59,829 nucleotides of DNA, taken from NCBI RefSeq assembly GCF_003013815.1, contig NZ_PRLH01000051.1:1-59829 (forward strand), given 5' to 3'. Position numbers and translations under genes: made by a program. The DNA is from Cyanothece sp. BG0011. GTDB lineage: Bacteria > Cyanobacteriota > Cyanobacteriia > Cyanobacteriales > Microcystaceae. Below the pieces are notes generated by a model. The model was not told where the DNA came from, searched no databases, and saw nothing but the letters and a program-made list of their open reading frames with translations. Below, piece after piece: positions 9,435 to 17,554 of this stretch (its first letter is position 1; each line of letters starts with the position of its first letter).

Positions 9435-9773
9435 CTATTTTAACCTCTCTACTGCCAATTCACTGCCGATGTTTCCTAATGCCTCTGCTGCACTGATTCT
9501 CACATAACGATATTCATCATTAAGAGCAGAAAGTAACCCCTCTACTGCCAATTCACCCCCTATGTTTCCTAATGCCTCTGCTGAACTCCTTCTCACCAAC
9601 ATAGATTTATCATTAAGAGCAGAAAGTAACCCCTCTACTGTCTTGTCATAACCTCGCCCTATTTCAATCAATACTGTCTCATATAACTCAACAGAAGTCA
9701 GAAGTTCCTCGCTTCGCTCCGGCTCTATCGAACAGAAGTTGTTTTTGAGAAAAGGATTTAAGCCTCGCCTCAA
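9435..9773 (-). pseudogene. HEAT-repeat protein, probably a fragment
   Basis: The frame holds two nearly identical PBS-lyase-type HEAT repeats (VEGLLSALND...VR.S(A)AEALGNIG) and ends inside a third (ELAVERLK). Such repeats normally occur in longer proteins acting as scaffolds or phycobilin lyases. The only available start is TTG 9773, the first 45 residues look random, and the array is cut short by a stop. I read it as the remains of a longer HEAT-repeat gene. A short functional protein cannot be excluded. Confidence 0.5.
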
Positions 9774-9844
9774 AAACGTTTCGCTTTAAAAAGCCAGGTT
9801 TTAGACCCTATTCTCTCGATAATTGGACTTAGTATTACTTTATT

Positions 9845-10648
9845 ATGAGCGATCGCAATCCTCCCCCAAATTTTCGTCAACTCTTCATCATATTAGGAAT
9901 TTTTCTAATTATTATTATCCTTATTATTCAGTTGATCTCATTTTTAGTTGATTGGGGAATTACCTATATTCCTGTTAGTTGGGAACAAAAACTAGGCTCG
10001 ATTGTGGTTCCTATTTATGAAGAAAAAGCAGAAGATTCTCCTCAACAAAAAGCTTTAAATCAGCTTTTAGATCGTTTAGAATTACAAATTGATGATGAAT
10101 CCTTAGCCAAAAGAGATTATCGAGTTATTTATATACCCGAAAATACTGTCAATGCTTTTGCGCTTCCTGGAGATGTAATCGGGGTATTTCAAGGGTTAGT
10201 AGAAAAGGTTAACTCAGAGAATGAATTAATGATGATTTTGGGTCATGAATTAGGTCATTTTTCTCATCGGGATCATCTTCGTGGTTTAGGGAAAGCATTA
10301 ATTCTTCAAATAGCGATCGCAACCTTTGCCGGGGATAATAGCTTTTTATCCAATAGCATTGGAACCCTGACCGAAACTATCAGCAATACTCACTATTCTC
10401 GTTCCCAAGAATATCAAGCGGATGAATATGGTTTAAGGTTATTAAATAAAACCTATGGTCATGTAGCAGGTGCAACAGATTTTTTTAAGCATCTTGATCA
10501 GAAAAAAGCGTTAAATTGGGACTTTTTCTCTACTCATCCCGCTTCAAAAAAACGTATCAGAAAACTCAATCAATTAATCCAACAAGAACAATATAAAATC
10601 GGTTCTTACTCTGAGTTAGAGACTATTCTTAAACAAAATATTAAGTAG
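9845..10648 (+). CDS. M48-family metalloprotease, membrane anchored
   Basis: A 267-residue protein with one N-terminal membrane segment (about 11-35) and a zinc-metalloprotease domain. HELGH (134-138) gives the two histidine ligands and catalytic Glu135, and the third ligand is the Glu of SRSQEYQADEYG (about 180-191). The C-terminal THPASKKR is typical of M48 peptidases. It resembles HtpX/BepA-like quality-control proteases rather than CAAX proteases. It stands alone, starting at ATG 9845 that overlaps a HIP1-like GCGATCGC. Substrate unknown. Confidence 0.88.
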   Translation: MSDRNPPPNFRQLFIILGIFLIIIILIIQLISFLVDWGITYIPVSWEQKLGSIVVPIYEEKAEDSPQQKALNQLLDRLELQIDDESLAKRDYRVIYIPENTVNAFALPGDVIGVFQGLVEKVNSENELMMILGHELGHFSHRDHLRGLGKALILQIAIATFAGDNSFLSNSIGTLTETISNTHYSRSQEYQADEYGLRLLNKTYGHVAGATDFFKHLDQKKALNWDFFSTHPASKKRIRKLNQLIQQEQYKIGSYSELETILKQNIK

Positions 10649-10756
10649 GGTGCATTAGGCAAACTATATTTTTGGGGTGGTTATCATACTTTTTTTATGC
10701 CGTAATGCACCGAAAACTTGCTTTTTGCTGTATTACGTTGCGCTAATACACCCTAC
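10645..10756. repeat. Inverted repeat TAGGGTGCATTA...TAATACACCCTA
   Basis: Arms TAGGGTGCATTA (from 10647) and TAATACACCCTA (ending near 10755) enclose a spacer that includes a second copy of the motif (GTAATGCACCG). It belongs to the short dispersed hairpins common between genes of this genome and may act as a terminator for the protease gene. Confidence 0.5.
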
Positions 10757-10845
10757 AGTTTTTTTAAGCAGTTACTATTAAAATAGACCCTATTGCCTAT
10801 TCCCTATTCCCTGTTCCCTCTCTAAACTAGCTAATGTGATCGAAG

Positions 10846-11367
10846 ATGCAAGATATGAAAATAATGCAGTTTCGTCTGTTTCTAATTCCTATATTATTGA
10901 TGGGAATGCTTCTTACTAGCTGTCGTCATCCCCTGTTAACGACTCCAGAAATACCCACCGGGGGACTTAATACGAAGTCCCCCGAAGAATATCCCACCTA
11001 TAGCGGAGATGGTCGTTATTTAGCCTTTGCGTCGGAACGTCAAGGTCATCGAGATATTTATCTGTTTGATTTAGAACAGAAGCGTCTTGTTTCGTTGCCT
11101 AATCTCAATCGGAGAGACTCGAGTCAAGATCAACCGGCGTTAAGCTTTGATGGGCGTTATTTAGTCTATGTTTCCACCGAACGAGGGAAACCCGATATTA
11201 TGGTCTATGACCGCAATAATCAACGTTCTACGTTACTCTCAGCTAATGTTAGGGGTTCGGTTCGACAACCCACCATTACCGGGGATGGGTCTCAAGTCGC
11301 TTTTCAAACCACTCAACTCGGAGAATGGAATATTGCGATCGTTAATCATCAAGTTTCTGGAGATTAA
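10846..11367 (+). CDS. TolB-like beta-propeller lipoprotein
   Basis: A protein of up to 173 residues with a lipoprotein signal: hydrophobic segment then LLTSC (cysteine near residue 26). It is followed by PD40/TolB-type beta-propeller blades marked YPTYSGDGRYLAFAS, QPALSFDGRYLVYVS and QPTITGDGSQVAFQT. TolB-like proteins act in the periplasm in protein-protein contacts at the outer membrane. Only three blades are present, so it is short and may work as an oligomer. Starts at 10846, 10855 and 10864 are all possible; the internal ATGs leave a better signal peptide. The function here is not known. Confidence 0.75.
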   Translation: MQDMKIMQFRLFLIPILLMGMLLTSCRHPLLTTPEIPTGGLNTKSPEEYPTYSGDGRYLAFASERQGHRDIYLFDLEQKRLVSLPNLNRRDSSQDQPALSFDGRYLVYVSTERGKPDIMVYDRNNQRSTLLSANVRGSVRQPTITGDGSQVAFQTTQLGEWNIAIVNHQVSGD

Positions 11368-11415
11368 CATAAATCCCCCCACCCTAATCAATACCTTATG
11401 ACGCAGGTGCAAGAT

Positions 11416-12426
11416 ATGAGTCAAAAACCAATTATTATCGCTCATCGGGGTGCGAGTGGTTATCGTCCTGAGCATACTATAGAAGGGTATCAGTTAGCCA
11501 TTGAAATGGGGGCCGACTTTATTGAACCGGACTTGGTTTCGACTAAAGATGGGGTGTTAATTGCTCGTCATGAAGTTAATATTACAGATACGACTAATAT
11601 AAGCGATCGCTCAGAGTTTGCCTCTCGCTATACAACAAAAATCATTGATGGTAAACAAGAAACGGGTTGGTTTGCTGATGATTTTACCTTAGCCGAAATT
11701 AAAACATTAAAAGCAGTTCAACGTCTGGAGTTTCGAGATCAATCGTTTAATGGTTTATTTGAGATTCCGACGTTTCAAGACATCATTGATTTAGTTAAAC
11801 AAGTGGAAACCAATACCGGCCAAAAAGTTGGTATTTACCCCGAAACTAAACATCCGAGTTATCATGATTCGGTTGGGTTATCCTTAGAAGAACCCTTAGT
11901 TAAACTGTTAAAAGATAATCAATTTTGCGATCGCGATCGCCTTTTTATCCAATCGTTTGAAGTGAGTAACTTACAAAAACTCCGCAGTCTCATTGATGTT
12001 CCCTTAGTTCAACTGTTGAATGCAGCCGGTATTGAAAAAGACGGCACGTTAATCGAAACGCAACCTTATGATTTTGTGGTTAAGGGTGATTCTCGCACCT
12101 ATGGAGACTTGCGAACTGCTACAGGATTAACTAACATTGCGACTTATGCTGATGCCATCGGCCCGTGGAAACGAATGATTATGTCTGTTGATGAAACTAA
12201 TAAAATTTTACTGCCTCCCACTTCACTTATTCATGATGCTCATGATGTGGGTTTATTAGTGCATCCTTTTACCTTTCGTAATGAAAATATTTACTTAGCG
12301 ACCAATTATAACGGCGATCCTAACTTAGAATATCAACCATTTTTTGACTTAGGGGTGGATGGGGTCTTTAGTGATTTTTCTGACACGGCCATTAAAACCC
12401 TCAATCGATGGATGATGATCCATTAA
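11416..12426 (+). CDS. glpQ: Glycerophosphodiester phosphodiesterase
   Basis: The enzyme hydrolyses glycerophosphodiesters to glycerol-3-phosphate and an alcohol, recycling phospholipid head groups. The GDPD motif is seen as [15 protein letters not shown] with ADFIEPDLV and IARHE, giving the catalytic His pair and the Glu-x-Asp metal ligands. At about 336 residues it has the length of the long GlpQ type. An in-frame ATG lies at 11398, but ATG 11416 puts [12 protein letters not shown] at the start, matching relatives. It follows the TolB-like gene by 48 bp and could be cotranscribed with it. No signal peptide is evident. Confidence 0.9.
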   Translation: MSQKPIIIAHRGASGYRPEHTIEGYQLAIEMGADFIEPDLVSTKDGVLIARHEVNITDTTNISDRSEFASRYTTKIIDGKQETGWFADDFTLAEIKTLKAVQRLEFRDQSFNGLFEIPTFQDIIDLVKQVETNTGQKVGIYPETKHPSYHDSVGLSLEEPLVKLLKDNQFCDRDRLFIQSFEVSNLQKLRSLIDVPLVQLLNAAGIEKDGTLIETQPYDFVVKGDSRTYGDLRTATGLTNIATYADAIGPWKRMIMSVDETNKILLPPTSLIHDAHDVGLLVHPFTFRNENIYLATNYNGDPNLEYQPFFDLGVDGVFSDFSDTAIKTLNRWMMIH

Positions 12427-12606
12427 TCGAGGGTATGATCAAGGTTTTCCCTGTTAGGCTTTACTGACATCTTGCACGCCTTACAAAATAACTTAATAGC
12501 TAAAAAGAAGACAGTCAATGTTCAAGCAGTTAGCCTTAAAATAAGATACTTTTGCCTGTCTTGGTGAGCGTTCCCTTGCGCAGATGCGAAGGCGCGGGTC
12601 TCACCG

Positions 12607-12797
12607 CTCTTGCCTCTTGCCTACCCCCCTGCCCCTTACCCCCCTGCCCCTTACCCCCCCTGCCCCTTACCCCCCCTGCCCCTTACCCCCCCTGCCCCCC
12701 TTATAAAGGGGGGTGTGGGGGGTGTGGGGGGTGTGGGGGGTGTGGGGGGTGTGGGGGGTGTGGGGGGTGTGGGGGGTGTAATCGAAGGTGCAAGATA
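12607..12797. repeat. Composite C-rich/G-rich repeat element, copy 1
   Basis: From left to right: a C-rich tandem array of about 16-bp units (CTGCCCCTTACCCCCC; 12622-12700), a central hairpin C6-TTATAAA-G6 (12695-12713), and a G-rich array of about eight 9-bp units GGGGGGTGT (12708-12779). The right border reads ATCGAAGGTGCAA. An inverted, shorter copy with matching borders lies at 22398-22510. The G-rich strand has many closely spaced G-runs and could form G-quadruplexes. Open frames across it encode only Gly/Cys/Pro repeats and are not genes. It fills most of the gap between glpQ and psbK. Confidence 0.85.
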
Positions 12798-12802
12798 TAA
12801 GT

Positions 12803-12940
12803 TTACTTAAAACCGACAGCAGCTTGCCAAACGAAGGCTAAAGCCAAGAAAAACACAGGAATAACTGGTAATACGTCGACCAGAGGATCGAAAATTTGAT
12901 AAGCTTCGGGTAATTTTGCTAAAAGGAATACTGTTTCCAT
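12803..12940 (-). CDS. psbK: Photosystem II reaction center protein K
   Basis: A 45-residue gene found by reading the minus strand. The product begins [20 protein letters not shown] and continues [20 protein letters not shown] before the end VGFK. This closely matches cyanobacterial PsbK from memory, including the processed N-terminus KLPEAY and the single membrane helix. PsbK is a small intrinsic subunit of photosystem II near CP43, needed for stability of the complex and plastoquinone binding. It starts 68 bp after the beta-CASP-type hydrolase gene on the same strand, so they may share a transcript. The composite G-rich repeat begins within 6 bp of its stop. Confidence 0.96.
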   Translation of the reverse strand: METVFLLAKLPEAYQIFDPLVDVLPVIPVFFLALAFVWQAAVGFK

Positions 12941-13008
12941 ATGGTTATCTACCTTCGGAACTCTTTTATATTATGGATCACCAAATATCCTATCATAAAC
13001 ATGGTAAA

Positions 13009-14673
13009 TTACTTATCTTCTTCTTTGGGAAGGGGTTCAAACACAGGACAATATCCCTCTGGTGTAACTTTAAACCCATAAAGAGGAGATTGAGAATTCC
13101 AACACCGTTGACCCCGATAATGGCGACAAGTTAAACAACAATCTAAATCATTGATCACTTTTTCGGCATTGCTTTGATTGAGGAGTTCCCGTTGCGGAAT
13201 ACCGCGCAAGACTAACTCATCTCCTTGCCAACGCGCTTCTACCAGTCCCGTATCAGCAAAATAACGCCAGTGGGGATCATCAATAATGCCGTGGGGCAAC
13301 GTAATGGTAATATTTCTGTCTAATTCATTTAATTCTCCCTCATAAACCCCAGGAGACGGGGCCGCCGGTTGAATAAACTTATCGCCGATGGGTAGTTCGA
13401 CTAATTTTCCGGTGGAAGGAAGATGAAGTTGATAACGGTTTTGTAACTCTTCTAAACTGGTTAAATCCGTTAAATTGATAGGGGACCCATGAACAAAAAT
13501 AATATGTTGGGGTCGTAAATTATGAATTAACTGAGTGGTGTTACGGCCATCACTATGTTCAGCCAATACATAAGACTCCGTATGGACTGAGACTTTTTCC
13601 ATCAATTTAACAATATCTGGTGATTCGAGGGTTTGTCCTTCGTAGGGTAAAGCCGGAAATAACATCACCCATAACCCTGAGAGTAGATAACCTTCGTCGT
13701 AAAGGGTTGGGATATCATCGGTTAAGACAATGCAAGGGGTTTGTCCAATTTTGCCCCGTTGTTGAGGGGTTAAACGACGTAAACGGGGACAGATTCGTTC
13801 ATCCCAAAATAGGGGTTGATGTTTGGCAAAATTTTGCACTGAGATGGGAAATTCTGGCAGTAAATCTAAATAGCGATCGCAAGCATTCGCCACTTCCCCA
13901 TCGACCCAGATATCTAAGTCTCGTCCAGTAAACTGATGATGAGACCGTAATAATTTCAAAATTTCTTGTCCCAACCCCAAGGTTGGCACCGGTAACACCA
14001 CACTATAGCCGTGGGTTAAACACTCATGAATACGCTGCATCAACTCTTTTTCTTGCTGACGGCGATGGGGATGGCGCATGGTGCCATAAGTGCCTTCGAT
14101 GATTAAAATATCAGGGGATAGGCCCCGTAAGGCCTCGACCGATAATCCTTCAACCAGTTGGAGATTCGATAGAGAAAAGTCGCCGGTGTAGAGTAATTTA
14201 TAATCACGTTCAACGGTGCGATAGGTTAAGAAGATAGAGGCCGCCCCCGGTAAATGACCAGCCCGAAATAACTGCACTGTCAAATCATCAAACAACTCAA
14301 AGGGTTTTTCCCAGAATAACCCCTGACAAAAGTTAGCGGTTTTGGGGGGATGTTTTTCGGGCCAGTTTAGGGGGAGTAGTTGTTTAGTAACGTGACTGGC
14401 ATAAATGGGTAAAGTAGGAAAGGCTTCATGGAGTGCTTTTAATCCTCTAGCATGATCACTATGGGCGTGACTGCAGAAGACGGCATCGGCTGGGGGTTGA
14501 CTTTGATTGAGTAAGGGAGTAAGGTCCCTTAAGCCACAATCAAGCAAAATCCGATACGGCCCTAATTGCACCTCCAGACAGACCCCTTCATGATCATGAC
14601 CCACTCCATAGGGTAAACAGGTAAAATGGTCTCGACGATGCTCAGCTTTAGGAGGACGTTGACTCATAGACAC
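13009..14673 (-). CDS. MBL-fold hydrolase of beta-CASP type
   Basis: A 554-residue protein with a metallo-beta-lactamase domain: CSHAHSDHARG holds HAHSDH at 69-74, with later ligands in GHLPGAASI and YTGDFS. A beta-CASP-like insertion (about 200-370) follows, with VLPVPTLGLGQE, LAEHSDG and FVHGSP near its end. The CPSF/RNase J-related group usually cuts RNA or DNA. The last 60 residues add a cysteine cluster CLTCRHYRGQRCW...YCPVF that could bind zinc. Nuclease activity is inferred from family; the cysteine tail resembles a cyanobacterial variant. It lies upstream of psbK on the same strand. Confidence 0.8.
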   Translation of the reverse strand: MSMSQRPPKAEHRRDHFTCLPYGVGHDHEGVCLEVQLGPYRILLDCGLRDLTPLLNQSQPPADAVFCSHAHSDHARGLKALHEAFPTLPIYASHVTKQLLPLNWPEKHPPKTANFCQGLFWEKPFELFDDLTVQLFRAGHLPGAASIFLTYRTVERDYKLLYTGDFSLSNLQLVEGLSVEALRGLSPDILIIEGTYGTMRHPHRRQQEKELMQRIHECLTHGYSVVLPVPTLGLGQEILKLLRSHHQFTGRDLDIWVDGEVANACDRYLDLLPEFPISVQNFAKHQPLFWDERICPRLRRLTPQQRGKIGQTPCIVLTDDIPTLYDEGYLLSGLWVMLFPALPYEGQTLESPDIVKLMEKVSVHTESYVLAEHSDGRNTTQLIHNLRPQHIIFVHGSPINLTDLTSLEELQNRYQLHLPSTGKLVELPIGDKFIQPAAPSPGVYEGELNELDRNITITLPHGIIDDPHWRYFADTGLVEARWQGDELVLRGIPQRELLNQSNAEKVINDLDCCLTCRHYRGQRCWNSQSPLYGFKVTPEGYCPVFEPLPKEEDK

Positions 14674-14781
14674 TTGCTTTCAGCTCTTGAGAGAGCTTAA
14701 TTAGTATCAAGGATAACAAAGTTTTTTAATTGTATCGAAATCTCTCGTATAAAGTTAATTATTTGTGCTAACTACCTACCC

Positions 14782-16080
14782 CTACTGATAATCTTCCCCT
14801 TCCATTAACCGTAAATTCATGGCATCGGCGGTTCCGGGTAACCCCTCTGCTAGGGCTAAAATTTCTAAGGCATTGGCTAATTTTTTCAGGGCCGTGGGAG
14901 AATATTCGATGAGATGGGACGGTTTTAAGAAGGTTTCGACTCGGACAGAAGAGGCGTAACGAATTAATCCAGAGGGGGGCAAAATGACCCCTCCAGTCCC
15001 TAAATAGTCCCCAATGGCTTTGGGGGTATGATGTCCCAGGAAAAGGCTACCGACGGCGCGAATTTTCTCGACGATATCCCAGGGTTCGGCTAGGGCTAAC
15101 ATCAGATAATGAGGGGCAAATTGATTGGTGAGGTTAATGGCTTGTTCGAGGGAGTCAACGACTATGATTAAGCTATAGTGGGCGATCGCTTTTTCGCATA
15201 AAATACCGTGGACGTTATCTTGTAATTTTTCTTGTACTTTGGTTTGAAGGTTTTGTGCCAAACTTACATCCGTTGTCAGAACGATGACGGCACTACTGGG
15301 GTCCTGTTCAACTTGGGCTAATAAGTCGGCAGCAATGTGGCTGGCTTTGGCCGTTGCGTCGGCAATAATGAACAATTCTGAGGCATCGACTGGGGTATCA
15401 ATGGTAACGGTCCCGTGAACCATGCGTTTCGCTAAGATAACGTCTAATCCACCGGTTCCTGTGATCACGTCTACTTGAGGAATGGTTTCGGTTCCGTAGG
15501 CTAAAGCAGCAATGGCTTTTGCCCCTCCCATGCGATAAATTTGGTTCACCCCACTCACTTGGGCGGCCACTAAAATATCGGGGGGGACTTGGCCCGTTTC
15601 ATCGGGGGGAGTGACGAGGATAATTTCGGGAACTTTGGCTATTTTTGCCGGTAGGGTTTGCATCAATACCCGACTCATGGGGGATGCTTGATCCCAGGCC
15701 ACATAAATACCGGCCCGTTTGACGGGAGTGTATCGTTTGCCGACGACGACCTCATCATCTTCAAATTTAACCCAGGGTTTGGGCAGTTGTTGTTTATAGA
15801 AGCTTTCTAATTTTTGACTGACGGTTTGGATGGCATCGAGAAGTTCTTTGGGAATCTTTTGATAGGCTGCGTCTAAGTCCGAACCACTCACTTTGAGATA
15901 GGTGGGGGTGGTGAGGCTGTCAAAGGGTTCAAAGAGTCCTTGATCCCCTTGGTGTTTAATTCTTTCGAGAATTTCTCCCACAGCAACTTCTTTTGCTTGA
16001 ATCTCGTCTCGATAAGGGCGATCGCGGATTCTTTGCAATTCTGTGTTTATCTCAGCTGACTGGGTAATGATTCGCAGCAT
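14782..16080 (-). CDS. hisD: Histidinol dehydrogenase
   Basis: A 432-residue NAD- and zinc-dependent enzyme that oxidises L-histidinol twice to L-histidine, the last two steps of histidine synthesis. Family blocks are clear: KRAGIYVAWDQASPMSRVLM, MGGAKAIAALAYGTETIPQVD, VTGTGGLDVILAKR, DLLAQVEQDPSSAVIVLTT, and FLGHHTPKAIGDYLGTG with the active-site histidines; the tail SVETFLK-like segment appears as SVRVETFLK. Length matches the family. No other his genes are adjacent, as is usual in cyanobacteria. ATG 16080 is the natural start. Confidence 0.96.
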   Translation of the reverse strand: MLRIITQSAEINTELQRIRDRPYRDEIQAKEVAVGEILERIKHQGDQGLFEPFDSLTTPTYLKVSGSDLDAAYQKIPKELLDAIQTVSQKLESFYKQQLPKPWVKFEDDEVVVGKRYTPVKRAGIYVAWDQASPMSRVLMQTLPAKIAKVPEIILVTPPDETGQVPPDILVAAQVSGVNQIYRMGGAKAIAALAYGTETIPQVDVITGTGGLDVILAKRMVHGTVTIDTPVDASELFIIADATAKASHIAADLLAQVEQDPSSAVIVLTTDVSLAQNLQTKVQEKLQDNVHGILCEKAIAHYSLIIVVDSLEQAINLTNQFAPHYLMLALAEPWDIVEKIRAVGSLFLGHHTPKAIGDYLGTGGVILPPSGLIRYASSVRVETFLKPSHLIEYSPTALKKLANALEILALAEGLPGTADAMNLRLMEGEDYQ

Positions 16081-16204
16081 GGAGTTTGATCACTTTGTTA
16101 GAGTCGCTAAGCCAGAATTTACATTCTTTCTCCACTTAAACTTAAGAAAGAAACTTGCTTCTAACCTGGGGTTCGACTGTTGTTAATCCTTTCCTTATCT
16201 AGCT

Positions 16205-16247
16205 TACCTTGTATTTTTGAAATTGTAGTCTCCTGGAGAACTTTCTC
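16205..16247 (-). terminator. Hairpin after the ABC transporter ATPase gene
   Basis: The inverted pair GTAGGAGAAAGTTCTCC and TCTCCTGGAGAAC just beyond the stop of the gene at 16248 can fold into a hairpin (GGAGAA...TTCTCC core). It could end transcription from the ABC gene. Modest evidence. Confidence 0.3.
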
Positions 16248-16979
16248 CTACAATTCTCCGTCCTCATGGGCGGCCCCTAAATAGAGTTGTCCGACTTTGG
16301 GATCGTTGAGTAGGTCTTCTCCTGTGCCTTCAAAGCGATCGCGGCCATTTTCTAAAACGTAACCGCGATCAGCCATCATGAGGGCTTTTTTGGCGTTTTG
16401 TTCTACTAATACGATGGCTTTTCCCGTTTGATTGATGGCTTTAATCTGTTCAAAGACGCTATTGACTAGGATAGGGGAGAGGGCGGCCGAGGGTTCATCT
16501 AGTAATAAAACGTCGGGATCTAGCATTAAGGCCCGTCCCATGGCTAACATTTGTCTTTCTCCTCCGGATAGGGTTCCTGCTTTTTGACGGCGACGTTCAG
16601 CCAGTCGGGGAAACATGGTGTAAATTTTATCTTTTTGTTGTTTTAATGAGCCATGAGTGATAAAAGCACCCATTTCTAGGTTTTCTTCTATGGTTAGGGT
16701 AGCAAATACATTTTGTATTTGAGGCACATAACACATTCCTAATTTCACGATTTGATCGGATTTTAATCCTGTGATATTTTTTCCTTTAAAAATGATTTGA
16801 CCTTGATTGGTTTTTAGTAGTCCGAAAATGGTTTTGACTAAGGTGGATTTTCCGGCACCATTGGGGCCAATCACCGTTACTAATTCTCCTAAAGCAATGC
16901 GAAAGTTGATGCCTTGTAAAATGTTTAAATCTTTTACATAGCCGGCATAAACATCCTTAACTTCTAAGATATTTTCCAT
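16248..16979 (-). CDS. LivF-type amino-acid ABC transporter ATPase (NatE-like)
   Basis: A 243-residue ABC ATPase with Walker A GPNGAGKST (38-46), Q-loop VPQ (about 85-87), signature LSGGERQ (137-143), Walker B LLLDEP (158-163) and H-loop region VEQNA. The LivF subgroup energises branched-chain/neutral amino-acid uptake; cyanobacterial members are NatE (Nat-I system) and UrtE (urea). No urtABCD genes are nearby, and nat genes are usually scattered, so NatE is the better guess. It follows the ferredoxin gene on the same strand after 54 bp, but function gives no link between them. Confidence 0.82.
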   Translation of the reverse strand: MENILEVKDVYAGYVKDLNILQGINFRIALGELVTVIGPNGAGKSTLVKTIFGLLKTNQGQIIFKGKNITGLKSDQIVKLGMCYVPQIQNVFATLTIEENLEMGAFITHGSLKQQKDKIYTMFPRLAERRRQKAGTLSGGERQMLAMGRALMLDPDVLLLDEPSAALSPILVNSVFEQIKAINQTGKAIVLVEQNAKKALMMADRGYVLENGRDRFEGTGEDLLNDPKVGQLYLGAAHEDGEL

Positions 16980-17033
16980 TGTTTCAATTGTTGTTACCCC
17001 ATTTTACTTACTTTCAAATTCATGGTTATTCTC

Positions 17034-17261
17034 TTAAGATGGAGTCTTTTGTAACTCGGGTCTTTCTTCTGGTACAATAGCCCCTTCAACGGGACAAACT
17101 TGTAAGCAAATTCCACAATCAATACAAGTGGCAAAATCGATCCAATACCAGTCTGTGCCTTTGACATTTTTCCCGGGTCCTTCATGAATACAAGCCACAG
17201 GACAAGCGTCTACACAGTCGGCTACTCCTTCACAGGTTTCGGTTACAATGGTGTGTGGCAA
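17034..17261 (-). CDS. Ferredoxin with two iron-sulfur cluster motifs
   Basis: A 75-residue bacterial-type ferredoxin. The second motif CIDCGICLQVCP (Cys46, 49, 52, 56) is complete. The first is C-x5-C-x3-CP with Cys10, 16, 20 and an extra Cys24, shorter than the classical CxxCxxC form. This pattern suggests a seven-iron protein ([3Fe-4S] plus [4Fe-4S]) rather than two [4Fe-4S] clusters. It would carry electrons at low potential in the cytoplasm; the partner is unknown. ATG 17261 is preceded by AAGGAGAAT, a good ribosome binding site. Confidence 0.9.
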   Translation of the reverse strand: MPHTIVTETCEGVADCVDACPVACIHEGPGKNVKGTDWYWIDFATCIDCGICLQVCPVEGAIVPEERPELQKTPS

Positions 17262-17554
17262 GGTTATTCTCCTTATTTAAATGATGGTCATTTTTTATTT
17301 TAAACTATGTTGGTTATCATAGCACTTTTATTACCCTGATTTAAAGCTATATTTTCCATAAATAGCGATTAATAAATTTCTTCAACCCATAATAATTATT
17401 TTTTCACTAAACCCCTATCTAAAGATTTTTAAATATTACTGTTACTTGGCTTCAATACTCAACATTTGGGAACAATTATAACCATTGACAGTCAATTTGG
17501 TTTAATGATTTTATTTCAAATTGCTCAAACTATTATACTTATTTTTTCTTGAAA

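Noticed and set aside
12552-12810. Two open frames encoding Gly-Gly-Cys or Gly-Gly-Val and Pro-rich repeats
   Set aside because: They only translate the tandem C-rich/G-rich DNA repeat in different frames; no start signals and no non-repetitive coding part.
13620-13931. Plus-strand 103-residue frame
   Set aside because: Antisense to the beta-CASP-type hydrolase gene, no ribosome binding site and no family match.
16994-17185. Minus-strand frame overlapping the ferredoxin gene
   Set aside because: Runs in another frame through the ferredoxin coding sequence; the ferredoxin has the family motifs and a good ribosome binding site.
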